From: Polaribacter tangerinus
GTDB lineage: Bacteria > Bacteroidota > Bacteroidia > Flavobacteriales > Flavobacteriaceae
Direction of reading: 5' to 3'
DNA length: 64,000 nt
Assembly: GCF_038024095.1 (NCBI RefSeq)
Contig: NZ_CP150668.1
Span: 2,232,001-2,296,000 of the forward strand
Shown: positions 1 to 8,045 of the stretch, piece by piece
Layout: every line of letters begins with the position of its first letter
Numbering within the stretch: position 1 is the stretch's first letter
Notes under the pieces: model-generated
What the model saw: only the letters and a program-made list of their open reading frames with translations
Databases searched by the model: none
What the model was told of the DNA's origin: nothing
Made by a program: the position numbers and the translations under genes

Positions 1-236
1 TTATTTTAAAAATTTTTAAAGGAAAAAATTTTGATTTATTAAATTTATACATCATCTTAAATTCATTATTTGTTTTATCTTATAATGTTCCGTATTCAAA
101 TAGACTTGGTTTATTATCTTTTATATTAATGCCTATAATTCTTTATCAATCTTTCGACCAAAATAATTACAAGCGCCAGTTCTATTTTCCAATTTATATT
201 TTAGTTTCATCAATATTTACTTATTTAATTTTATAA
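1..236 (+). CDS. C-terminal fragment of a polytopic membrane protein, EpsG/Wzy-like
   Basis: An open frame enters from the left edge (first full codon at 3) and stops with TAA at 234-236, giving about 77 residues. The peptide is strongly hydrophobic, with runs such as LYIILNSLFVLSYN and LLSFILMPIILY around a short YSNRLG element, and ends in a hydrophobic segment just before the stop. This is what the C-terminus of an EpsG-type or O-antigen polymerase-like protein looks like, and the following genes are polysaccharide genes. The family is inferred from hydrophobic pattern, the SNRLG-like turn and context only; the N-terminal bulk lies outside the window. It could equally be another multi-pass export protein. 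Confidence 0.5.
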   Translation, partial: ILKIFKGKNFDLLNLYIILNSLFVLSYNVPYSNRLGLLSFILMPIILYQSFDQNNYKRQFYFPIYILVSSIFTYLIL

Positions 237-242
237 TAAATT

Positions 243-728
243 ATGATTAAATTCCTAAGAAATTTATTTTATTTTTTTCATCATCTAACTTATTTGAGGT
301 TTCTCAGAAATGATATTGTACTCGTAGATCTAGATTTTACATTATTTGACAATTATAAACTAAAAAAAAAATTCCCAAATGAAAATTTTTATTCACTTGA
401 TATTGAATTAAACGATGTTGTTAAAAAAGAATTAGGTCAGTACAATAAAGAAAATATTTACATATTCACTGCAAGAGGTTCAATAAATTCTCAAAAGACA
501 ATAAGACAATTAAAAATCCTTGATTTTAAAAATTTCAATAGAATACTTTTTATTGGAAAAACTGAATACAAATTTTTCTTTCTTAAAATGAATGATTTAT
601 TCTTCAAAAAAAACATTATACTCTATGATGATTTTCAAGATTATAATTTTAAAACTGCAAAATTAATTCCTAAATCACCTCCAGAATTTATTTATACAAA
701 TCATATAAATCCTATTAATCTTAAGTAA
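243..728 (+). CDS. HAD-superfamily hydrolase-like protein
   Basis: The 161-residue protein has the HAD signatures in order: motif I DLDFTLFD near residues 29-36 (DxDxT nucleophile box), a motif II-like IFTARG near 74, and a motif IV-like YDDF near 129. The core is short, with no obvious large cap domain. HAD proteins act as phosphatases or phosphotransferases; the substrate here is unknown. The gene lies six bases after the membrane-protein fragment and one base before the ATP-grasp gene, so it belongs to the same polysaccharide operon. A role in making a phosphorylated precursor for the neighbouring aminotransferase is possible but inferred only from position. Confidence 0.6.
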   Translation: MIKFLRNLFYFFHHLTYLRFLRNDIVLVDLDFTLFDNYKLKKKFPNENFYSLDIELNDVVKKELGQYNKENIYIFTARGSINSQKTIRQLKILDFKNFNRILFIGKTEYKFFFLKMNDLFFKKNIILYDDFQDYNFKTAKLIPKSPPEFIYTNHINPINLK

Positions 729-729
729 A

Positions 730-1782
730 ATGTTTAAATACATAATATATCAGTTCTCAGCAATTTTTTCAGCTTTTAAAAAAATAGGCTTTCAAAATTT
801 TATAAAAAAATATGATAGTAAATCTGACAATGTAGTTTTATTTTTTCCACGTAATTTTAAAGACACTATAAACTATTTTATGAGAGCTTGGATTCTTCAT
901 GATTTGAGTATTGTGTTTTATTTAGTCAAATCTGGAAAGACTTTTTGTTTTGAATTTTCCAGTGACTTTGGGAAAATTCGTAATAAAAATGTTTTTTATC
1001 AATTTACTTATTTTACAAACACCTATGGTTTTGAAGACCACAGTAATTATTCATACTATTTACTTAAAAAAATAGAGGAGAATAGCTGTATTCTTTACCC
1101 AAAACCGCACGAAATCCTTTATTGGGAAAATAAAGTTTTTATGCACAAGGAATTTGAGAGACTAAATATAAATTGTCCTAAAACTACTATTGTAAATTTC
1201 AAATCAAATCTCTTAAAAATTGATAACAGTTTTCCGTTATTAATAAAAGAGCCATATGCTAATCATAGTAAAGGAATCTATTTTGTAAATAACCTTGAAG
1301 AATTAATTTCTCTTTCAAAAATTATTTTCTCTTATTCTAATTATTTCTTAGTTCAAGACCTAGTTAATATGACAAAGGATTCAAGGACGGTTGTTGTAAA
1401 TGGTGAAATAGTTTACCACTACTGGAGGTCAAAAGAAAAATCCACAAATTTTAAAACAACATCAACGAGTAATGGGTCAAAGCTTGATTTTAAAGAACAT
1501 TCAGAAAAAAATAAAGAAATAATTTTAGAATACACTAAAAAATTAGGTTTATCTCAAGCTGCTTATGATATAACTTTTGAAAATGATGATGAAAATAATC
1601 CACCAATTGTTCTTGAAGTTTCTTCCTCTTTTTTATTGAATCCATTACCTGATAAGAAATTTATAAACTTACCTTATAAAATTTATAAAAATTCACCTAT
1701 AAAGTTTGGTTCAGAAAGAGCTAAACAAATGCTAGATTTTAAATTTAATAAATTAAACAATGAAAAAAATAAAACCATATAG
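730..1782 (+). CDS. ATP-grasp domain protein
   Basis: 350 residues. The C-terminal two thirds show an ATP-grasp arrangement: a lysine in PLLIKEPYANHSKGIYF (near 172-188), a hinge-like YFLVQDLV, then DSRTVVVNGEIVYHYWR and an acidic metal-binding end, DITFENDD...IVLEVSSS (near 280-303). This resembles RimK/carboxylate-amine ligases, which activate a carboxylate as acyl-phosphate and join it to an amine. The N-terminal 110 residues are not recognised. The gene overlaps the downstream aminotransferase by 23 bases, which suggests translational coupling. With the aminotransferase it may add an amino-acid-like group to a glycan or glycolipid, but this is inference. Confidence 0.62.
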   Translation: MFKYIIYQFSAIFSAFKKIGFQNFIKKYDSKSDNVVLFFPRNFKDTINYFMRAWILHDLSIVFYLVKSGKTFCFEFSSDFGKIRNKNVFYQFTYFTNTYGFEDHSNYSYYLLKKIEENSCILYPKPHEILYWENKVFMHKEFERLNINCPKTTIVNFKSNLLKIDNSFPLLIKEPYANHSKGIYFVNNLEELISLSKIIFSYSNYFLVQDLVNMTKDSRTVVVNGEIVYHYWRSKEKSTNFKTTSTSNGSKLDFKEHSEKNKEIILEYTKKLGLSQAAYDITFENDDENNPPIVLEVSSSFLLNPLPDKKFINLPYKIYKNSPIKFGSERAKQMLDFKFNKLNNEKNKTI

Positions 1783-2836
1783 TTTAGTTTCACAAAAAAC
1801 TTGGGAATTACTTCCAGAAAAATCACATAAATTAGATTGGAATGAAGGTGATTTTAATTTGATTGAAGAAGTTAAAAATGATTTAGTGAATTTCATTAAA
1901 GATAAACCACTTAATTGGTATCCAAATTTACTCGATCATTCAGTGATTTCTGGGCTTCTATTACTTGAAAATAACAAGATAAACAGAGATATGATTCAGT
2001 ATTTTGCGGGATCTGATTCAATTCATAGAACTATTGTAAATTGTTTTTTAAAAGAAAATGATAAAGTTTTAATTATTAAACCATCTTATGATAATTTTAG
2101 ATATTTATGTGAAGTAAATGGAGTCCAGGTTGAGTATTTTAAATTAAAGGATGATGGTCTTATTAATTTTGAATTATTAGGCAAAGCTATTTCTAACGAT
2201 ATTAAACTTGTTTATTTTGTGAATCCTAATAATCCAACAGGAATAGCTTATCCTATTGATGACCTTAATGAGATCATTAAAAAGAAATTAGATACATATT
2301 TTTTAATAGATGAAGCGTATTCAGATTTTTGGGGACATACAATGGTTGATTCTATAAATGAACACATAAATGTTATTGTAACCAAAACAATGTCTAAGTC
2401 TTTTGGTCTTGCTGGCTTCAGATTTGGTTATTGTGTAGCATCTAAAGATTTAATAGATTTAATTAACTATTTCAGAAATCCAAAGGATATAAATACTCTT
2501 TCTTTAGTTGCTGTAAAATCTACTATCAAGCATATTGATAAAGTTCGCGAATATATCACTGAAGTTAGACTAGAAAGAGAGAAGTTACGAAAATTGATAG
2601 AAAATTTTTCTTGGATAACTAGCCCTTTTGATTCAAAAACAAATTTTTTGTTGATGAAATTAGAGACTAAAAAATTAAAAATTAAATTTATTAATCACCT
2701 AACTGTTGATAATATTTTTGTTAGAGATTTTAATGATCTCTTTGAATCAGATTCTTATTTAAGGATCTCAATAGGTAATTCTATTACAATGAAGCGATTA
2801 TCAGAATCTATAATTAAATTTTCTAATTCTTTATGA
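1760..2836 (+). CDS. class I/II PLP aminotransferase (HisC/CobD-like)
   Basis: 358 residues, fold type I aminotransferase of the histidinol-phosphate aminotransferase group. Visible motifs are VNPNNPTGIAYP (substrate/PLP asparagine), FLIDEAYSDFWG (aspartate binding the PLP pyridine nitrogen) and TKTMSKSFGLAGFRFGY (Schiff-base lysine in SKSFGLAG), with a conserved arginine near the C-terminal LRISIGN. The length is normal. It starts inside the ATP-grasp gene and overlaps the next gene by four bases. Housekeeping HisC normally sits in a his operon; here all neighbours are glycan genes, so a specialised role in making an amino-substituted building block is more likely. CobD-like phospho-amino-acid decarboxylase is an alternative. 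Confidence 0.78.
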   Translation: MKKIKPYSLVSQKTWELLPEKSHKLDWNEGDFNLIEEVKNDLVNFIKDKPLNWYPNLLDHSVISGLLLLENNKINRDMIQYFAGSDSIHRTIVNCFLKENDKVLIIKPSYDNFRYLCEVNGVQVEYFKLKDDGLINFELLGKAISNDIKLVYFVNPNNPTGIAYPIDDLNEIIKKKLDTYFLIDEAYSDFWGHTMVDSINEHINVIVTKTMSKSFGLAGFRFGYCVASKDLIDLINYFRNPKDINTLSLVAVKSTIKHIDKVREYITEVRLEREKLRKLIENFSWITSPFDSKTNFLLMKLETKKLKIKFINHLTVDNIFVRDFNDLFESDSYLRISIGNSITMKRLSESIIKFSNSL

Positions 2837-3828
2837 AAAAAACACCTACTATATTAATTACAGGAGTAGCTGGATTTATAGGCATGCATTCAGCTATACG
2901 TTATCTTAAAGAGGGTTTTGATGTTATTGGCATAGATAATATTAATAATTATTACTCTATTAAATTAAAAAACGATAGGATAGATAATATTTTACAATCT
3001 TCCAATAATTTGAAAAACACTTTTGAATTTATTAGGGCAGATTTAAATTCTGATGTTTGGATTGATCTAAGTAAAAAAAGTATAGATATCGTCTTGCATC
3101 TTGCTGCTCAGGCAGGCGTAAGATATAGTATTGAAAATCCAACTGCGTATTTAGAGTCGAATATCTTAGGTTTTCAAAAAGTTCTTGATTTTGTCACAAG
3201 TAATTCAATAAGCAAATTCCTCTATGCAAGTAGTAGTTCTGTATATGGAAAAGACTCTCCACAACCTTTTAATGAATCTTCGGTTTGTTCTTCACCTGAG
3301 AGTTATTATGCAGCGACTAAAAGATCTAATGAGTTAATGGCATATACGTATTGGAAAACTAGAGGCTTAAAATCTTTAGGAATGCGATTTTTTACAGTTT
3401 ACGGTTCTTGGGGGAGACCAGATATGGCTCCAATGTTATTTGCTAAAGCAGCAATTAACAATGACAACATTCAAGTATTTAATCATGGTAATCAAAAAAG
3501 AGATTTCACACATGTAAGTGATATTGTAGATAGTGTTTTTTTACTATCGAATTGTTTTAATGAGAAAATTCATAAAGCTGAACTAGTAAATATAGGCAAT
3601 GGTAGTCCAACTAAGTTACTTGATTTCATATCAACTATAGAAAAACAGATTAGTCTAAAACTTAGAAAAGATTTTATTGATGCACAATTGGGAGATGTAG
3701 AAGAAACATATGCAGACGATACTAAACTTAAATTATTAACTGGTGAAAGACCTAAGAAAGGTTTAGATGAAGGTATTTCCGAATTTTTAATATGGTACAA
3801 AAAATATTATGAGAATTTTAATAATTGA
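2833..3828 (+). CDS. NAD-dependent nucleotide-sugar epimerase (UDP-glucuronate 4-epimerase type)
   Basis: 331 residues, extended SDR. The Rossmann motif TGVAGFIGMH is at residues 10-19, followed by VIGIDNINNYYSIKLKNDR, a signature of the UDP-glucuronate 4-epimerase (CapI/LspL) group. The catalytic SYYAATK (YxxxK) and an upstream SSSSVYG serine are present, and the MRFFTVYGSWGRPDMAP segment is typical of the same group. It probably converts UDP-GlcA to UDP-GalA for the surface polysaccharide. It overlaps the aminotransferase before it by four bases and the glycosyltransferase after it by 20 bases. Other C4 epimerases cannot be excluded without structural modelling. Confidence 0.83.
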   Translation: MKKTPTILITGVAGFIGMHSAIRYLKEGFDVIGIDNINNYYSIKLKNDRIDNILQSSNNLKNTFEFIRADLNSDVWIDLSKKSIDIVLHLAAQAGVRYSIENPTAYLESNILGFQKVLDFVTSNSISKFLYASSSSVYGKDSPQPFNESSVCSSPESYYAATKRSNELMAYTYWKTRGLKSLGMRFFTVYGSWGRPDMAPMLFAKAAINNDNIQVFNHGNQKRDFTHVSDIVDSVFLLSNCFNEKIHKAELVNIGNGSPTKLLDFISTIEKQISLKLRKDFIDAQLGDVEETYADDTKLKLLTGERPKKGLDEGISEFLIWYKKYYENFNN

Positions 3829-4870
3829 AAATGGTTACAAGGATCTAGTTAATTCTAGATTTCCTTTAGGTAGTTACTTAGAACAAAATGGTAACACAGT
3901 CATTTATGCATGTCCAAATCCGGAAAAAGATTCTGAAGTATTGAGTCTTAATGTAAGTCGTAATAAAACTTCATTTTTTTTATTAGTTAGTAGTATTCTA
4001 AAGTTAATTAGAATTGAAAAAAATAAGAAGGTTGATACTGTTGTATCTTTTAGATTTACATCTAATTTATTAAATTACTTTTCTTCTTTCTTTGGGATAA
4101 AAAAAAAGAGAATTGGGGTAATTACTGGTTTAGGCATAGCTTTTGTTTCTAACACCACAAAAAATAAAATTCTTCAAACTATAATAACCCTTTTTTATAA
4201 TTTAGCTAAAAAAAGGTTAATTATTGTAGCGCAAAACCCTGATGATTTGTTAGATTTGGGTATTTCTAGAGGCCATGTTATTCTTGGTAGTGGTATAAGT
4301 GGTCCGAAATATCAAAATTTATTAGCTAAGGATTCACAAACTTTAAATTTGCTTTTTGTTGGTAGATTATTGAAATCGAAAGGAATTGTATCTGCAGTAG
4401 ATGTTATTAAAAAACTACAATTAAGAAATAATAAAATTAAACTAATTATTGCAGGATATATAGACCCTAATAATCCTGACTCTGTATCTAATGATTATCT
4501 TGAAGAAATAAAAACAAGTCAAGGTGTTGAATATTTAAGTTATGTAGAAAACATGAATGAAGTGTATTCAAGATCTGATATTTTATTATTTCCTAGTGTT
4601 TATAGAGAAGGAGTTCCAAGAACGATTATTGAGTCATTGAGTTATGGACTTACCATAATTACCAAGGACATGCCAGGTTGCAGGGAGACTGTTTTAAATA
4701 ATGGAATTATAACAAAAAATAATTTCACTGAAGAAGCTGTAAATTATATTGAAACTCTAACAGACATGAAAATATCATCAAATAAACAAGAATCAATAAG
4801 TCTTTTTAAAACTAAGTTTTCAGAGAAAGTAATATTTCCAAAATATTCAAAAATAATAATAGATAAATAA
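3809..4870 (+). CDS. family 4 glycosyltransferase
   Basis: 353 residues, GT-B fold. The C-terminal donor-binding half shows LLFVGRLLKSKGI (near 188-200), a second-strand IIAGYID, SDILLFPSVYREGVPRTIIESLSYGL with the conserved ExxxxxE/EG cluster (near 252-277), and DMPGCRETV. These are typical GT4 features. The N-terminal half has a weak acceptor-side Rossmann pattern and no membrane segment, so it is a cytosolic or peripheral enzyme building the polysaccharide repeat unit. It is the last gene of the left glycan operon; transcription reads on toward the small gene at 4919 after about 48 bases. Confidence 0.8.
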   Translation: MRILIIENGYKDLVNSRFPLGSYLEQNGNTVIYACPNPEKDSEVLSLNVSRNKTSFFLLVSSILKLIRIEKNKKVDTVVSFRFTSNLLNYFSSFFGIKKKRIGVITGLGIAFVSNTTKNKILQTIITLFYNLAKKRLIIVAQNPDDLLDLGISRGHVILGSGISGPKYQNLLAKDSQTLNLLFVGRLLKSKGIVSAVDVIKKLQLRNNKIKLIIAGYIDPNNPDSVSNDYLEEIKTSQGVEYLSYVENMNEVYSRSDILLFPSVYREGVPRTIIESLSYGLTIITKDMPGCRETVLNNGIITKNNFTEEAVNYIETLTDMKISSNKQESISLFKTKFSEKVIFPKYSKIIIDK

Positions 4871-4918
4871 TTATTAACTTTAAATTAGTTTTTAATTACA
4901 ATTCAAAACTTAGTAGAC

Positions 4919-5206
4919 ATGCCATTCGATCAAAATTCAGCAAAGAAAGCAGGAAAAAAATCTAAAAGAGGCCCTGCTAGAAAAGAAGGACCTTCCATTA
5001 AGGAAAAGATGGAGTTATTGTATGAAAAAGTATTAGATGATTTGTTGGTAAACCAAGATAAACTTACCAAAACAGAACGCGTAAAACTTTTTGTGACGCT
5101 ATCTAATTATATTTTTCCTAAGACCAAGTCTGTACGAGATAAATTTACTTTAGATAAATTGAAAGAAGATAAAGATGATTGGCATGCTATTGATCCTACC
5201 AAATAA
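4919..5206 (+). CDS. small basic protein of a mobile-element-associated family, function unknown
   Basis: 95 residues. It begins with a lysine/arginine-rich glycine-containing stretch (SAKKAGKKSKRG) followed by a predicted helical region (EKMELLYEKVLDDLL, TKTERVKLFVTLSNYIF) and an acidic C-terminus. From memory, similar short proteins occur next to integrases and phage-like genes in Bacteroidota; I cannot name a characterised function. Its 3' end overlaps the convergent recombinase gene by 11 bases, which fixes it at the left edge of the integrated element. A DNA-binding or small-terminase-like role would fit the composition but is unproven. Confidence 0.5.
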   Translation: MPFDQNSAKKAGKKSKRGPARKEGPSIKEKMELLYEKVLDDLLVNQDKLTKTERVKLFVTLSNYIFPKTKSVRDKFTLDKLKEDKDDWHAIDPTK

Positions 5207-6071
5207 CTCCCGCCTGCTGCATAAATAAATCTGCCAATGCATCTTTGTTTTGATGCGTTCCAATATAGGTCAGAAAAGTACTCTCCTTAGAATGCCCTGT
5301 AATATTCATAAGTAGTGGTGTTTCAATTTTACCATAATAGTTAGATGCAAAAGAACGCCTCATAATATGTGAGGTTACAAATTCATACTTCGGCGCATCT
5401 ACAATTTCCTTCCGTCTTGTCTTCGGGTTGTTCTTAAACCCACTTACCAAATCTTCTATTCCTGCCAACTTACAAAGTGCTTTAATCTGTTTATTAAATA
5501 CCACTTGTGAAACTCTTCTCGGGAATTCATTCTCTAATAGTTTAATAACCAAAGAATCTGCCACACCAACTGTCACCGCCTTTTTAGTCTTTTGTTGTAT
5601 AATATCTATATACAAGCCAGTAGGTGCTTTTCTAAGATTATCCGGGCTCAACTTTAATAGATCTGAGACTCGCTGCCCTATGCACAAACCAATCAATAAC
5701 CAATTATAACTATCTGTATATTCTTCTGGGATATGCTGTAATCCCTTTAATCCCTTTATCTCTGATGGATTTAAAATATGAAGAATTCGATCGGAATTTT
5801 TCTGTTTAAAAGATTCTATATAATTAGAGTAGGGGTGCACTTCTAAACCACTTTTCTCAGCATCTCTCAAAATAATCTTCAATAATTTTAAGAGCTGGCC
5901 GCAGTAATTATCGCTATACTGCTGTTCAATTTTCAGAAAACGGGTAAAAGATTCGGCAGTATATTTATCTATAGAGTTCAAATACAGTTTCTCAGATTTC
6001 TCAAATTCATACTTTTTTACAATCCGAAACAAAGATTTATAAGTCCGAATTGTATTGTGTGCCAAACCCAC
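5196..6071 (-). CDS. tyrosine recombinase 1 (start codon apparently lost)
   Basis: 291 residues from a GTG at 6071. All catalytic positions of a tyrosine recombinase are visible: Arg in CIGQRVSDLL, Lys in QQKTKKAVTV, HxxR in SHIMRRSFA, His in ITGHSKESTF and the nucleophile Tyr in TYIGTH. It is a close paralogue of the recombinase at 6520. Alignment with that paralogue shows homologous in-frame sequence upstream of the GTG (KSVLFLDYLDHFISNS... up to about 6161), but no ATG, GTG or TTG exists there. The codon where a start would be expected (6159-6161) is ATA. The gene may therefore be start-damaged, or it may make a version lacking about 30 residues of the core-binding domain. Confidence 0.75.
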   Translation of the reverse strand: MGLAHNTIRTYKSLFRIVKKYEFEKSEKLYLNSIDKYTAESFTRFLKIEQQYSDNYCGQLLKLLKIILRDAEKSGLEVHPYSNYIESFKQKNSDRILHILNPSEIKGLKGLQHIPEEYTDSYNWLLIGLCIGQRVSDLLKLSPDNLRKAPTGLYIDIIQQKTKKAVTVGVADSLVIKLLENEFPRRVSQVVFNKQIKALCKLAGIEDLVSGFKNNPKTRRKEIVDAPKYEFVTSHIMRRSFASNYYGKIETPLLMNITGHSKESTFLTYIGTHQNKDALADLFMQQAGVIW

Positions 6072-6519
6072 CGTTCCATATCCTTGAACTCTTTTTGTGG
6101 CTGAATTGGAAATAAAATGATCTAAATAGTCTAAAAATAAGACAGATTTTTCTACTTTTATGGGTGTCTTATGTGTCTTTATTTGTGGTTTTTATAGAAA
6201 TTAACGTGCATATAACGTATGTTATTTTAATTATTTAACATGAATATAACTTGTGTATATTTATAATTTAACAAAATATGAGCTAAATTATAACAAATTG
6301 TACTACTTAAATATACGTTATTTATTTAAAATATAAAAGTTAAACATCACATTATAAAGGAGTTATAGTTATTTATTTTTGAAAAGACTACGGACTGTAG
6401 TCTCAATTAATTTATAACTAACTGATATTCAGTAATTAAATTTTTTAAAACTCTTAAATTGCCATGAAACGGCCATGAGATTTTGAAATTTTCAGGTTTT
6501 TTGCGGGTTGTGATCACCT
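6072..6519. other. non-coding spacer between the two recombinase genes; possible recombination sites
   Basis: About 450 AT-rich bases with no supported gene apart from the decayed 5' extension of recombinase 1 (to about 6200). It contains repeated ATATAAC/ACGTTATTT-like elements at about 6210-6330, including a CATA-taacg-TATG palindrome, and a hairpin AGACTAC-ggact-GTAGTCT at 6385-6403. Direct and inverted short repeats beside tyrosine recombinases are where core sites are often found, but I could not define an attachment site. A promoter for either recombinase could also lie here. Confidence 0.35.
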
Positions 6520-7488
6520 TTATCCTCCATTCCCCAATCTCCTCAATCGTTCCATAAACACATCAGCAACAGCGTCTTTATTTGGGTTCTCCCCAATATA
6601 ACTTAAAAAGGTGCTTTCCCTTGAGTGCCCTGTGATTTCCATTAAAATAGGAGTTTCAATCTTTCCAAAATAATTGGTTGCAAAAGATCTTCTCATGGTG
6701 TGTGATGTAATTAATTCATATTTTGGATACATCCCAAATACTATCCTTTTTGTTACTGAACTCATCTTATTTCCTTTGATGACTTGATTAATACCAGCCA
6801 ATCGACACAACTCCTTAATTTTTTTATTAAAAACGGATGCATTGGTTTTTTGTGGAAAATCTCTTCTTAGAAATTCCAGGACTGTAGGATCAATAATACC
6901 AACAGTGATTGACTTTTTTGTTTTGATTTGAATAAGATCTAAATACATTCCTCCTCTAGGTGCTTGTCTTAAATTTTGAGGGGTTATTTTTAGTACATCT
7001 GAGATTCTTTGTCCAATATTCAAGCCCAATAAAAACCACTTTCTAATATTTTCCAATTCACATGGAAGGTCTACTAATTCTTTTAGTTTGTTTATTTCAT
7101 TTAGATTGAGCGTCACAATAATCCTGTCAATTTTTCTTTGACGATAACTTTCTATATAGTGACAATAATCATGAATTTGTTCGCCACCCCTTTCTGCCTC
7201 TTTACAAATTGATTTTAGTAGTTTCAATAATTGACCTTGATAATTCACAGAGTATTTTTGAAGCTGTATCATCCAATGGATAAACTGTTGCAGAATGTCT
7301 TTGTTCAATTCAGTTAAATGAACCGTTCCCCCAATATGATTTTCGAAGTCATCCCAAATTCTCCTCAGTGATTTATAACTTCTGACAGAGTTGTCGGAGA
7401 GACCAATATTGCCTGATCCTTTCACTTTTTTATAGGGTGAATTTCGTATGAAATAATCGATTTGAAATAAGACACTATTTGAATTCAT
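6520..7488 (-). CDS. tyrosine recombinase 2
   Basis: 322 residues from the ATG at 7488. This start was chosen because the alignment with the neighbouring paralogue begins here (NSVLFQIDYFI versus KSVLFLDYLDHFI); an earlier in-frame ATG at 7533 would add 15 residues without counterpart. An N-terminal SAM-like core-binding domain (to about 130) precedes the catalytic domain with Arg in NIGQRISDVL, Lys in QIKTKKSITV, HxxR in SHTMRRSFA, His in ITGHSRESTF and Tyr in SYIGEN. It probably catalyses integration/excision of the element or local DNA inversion. It follows the small gene at 7552 on the same strand. Confidence 0.85.
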   Translation of the reverse strand: MNSNSVLFQIDYFIRNSPYKKVKGSGNIGLSDNSVRSYKSLRRIWDDFENHIGGTVHLTELNKDILQQFIHWMIQLQKYSVNYQGQLLKLLKSICKEAERGGEQIHDYCHYIESYRQRKIDRIIVTLNLNEINKLKELVDLPCELENIRKWFLLGLNIGQRISDVLKITPQNLRQAPRGGMYLDLIQIKTKKSITVGIIDPTVLEFLRRDFPQKTNASVFNKKIKELCRLAGINQVIKGNKMSSVTKRIVFGMYPKYELITSHTMRRSFATNYFGKIETPILMEITGHSRESTFLSYIGENPNKDAVADVFMERLRRLGNGG

Positions 7489-7551
7489 TACAATTCTATT
7501 TGTATAAATTTTGCTACCACCGGTAGTAAACATCAATACTAAATGTTGGTT

Positions 7552-8031
7552 TTATTGATTATTGTTGTTGGAAAGCACCACCTTTAATTCCTCATTGTTT
7601 AAAAATGGAATAACAGGTCCCCAAACTCCATTTTTTCTGTATCCAACTTCTCGTACAATTTTACTGGGTATAATTAACCCTTGGTAAGTGAATTCATCTG
7701 AAATTTCAGCAAAAGTATAGTCAATATGAGTATGGTTCTTATTTATATTCCAAGCGTGATATACTTGATGTAGTGTTTTTTTGTTTGTAGCTATTCCTTC
7801 AACATACAGGTGATTTTCATTTAATCGATTAGATGAGTTGCCGAAGCAGTTCCCAAATTTTATTTTTCTTCGGTCAACCTTGCAGGTATTGATTTCTATT
7901 TCATTGAGGTTAATTGGATTGATTAGGTTGAAATAAAAACAGGTCAAGGAATTAATTCCTAAAATTTCATCTTCAACACCTCTGTTAAATCCACTAATTA
8001 TTTCACTTTTAATATGTTTCAAATTCTCCAT
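7552..8031 (-). CDS. hypothetical protein with a Cys-His-Asp pattern, possibly papain-like
   Basis: 159 residues, no signal peptide or membrane segment. The central part reads FGNCFGNS (Cys near 61), LYVEGIA, then YHAWN (His near 92) and HIDYTF (Asp near 103). The order Cys ... YVEG ... HAW ... DxT recalls small papain-fold cysteine peptidase-like proteins sometimes found in phages and mobile elements, but I do not recognise a named family. It lies between the ParB-like gene and recombinase 2 on the same strand and is probably co-transcribed with them. A target could be a host or element protein; this is open. Confidence 0.42.
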   Translation of the reverse strand: MENLKHIKSEIISGFNRGVEDEILGINSLTCFYFNLINPINLNEIEINTCKVDRRKIKFGNCFGNSSNRLNENHLYVEGIATNKKTLHQVYHAWNINKNHTHIDYTFAEISDEFTYQGLIIPSKIVREVGYRKNGVWGPVIPFLNNEELKVVLSNNNNQ

Positions 8032-8045
8032 TATCTTGTTTATTA

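Noticed and set aside
3570..3800. Minus-strand open frame inside the epimerase gene
   Set aside because: It lies fully within a well-supported enzyme gene and gives a low-complexity peptide without family features.
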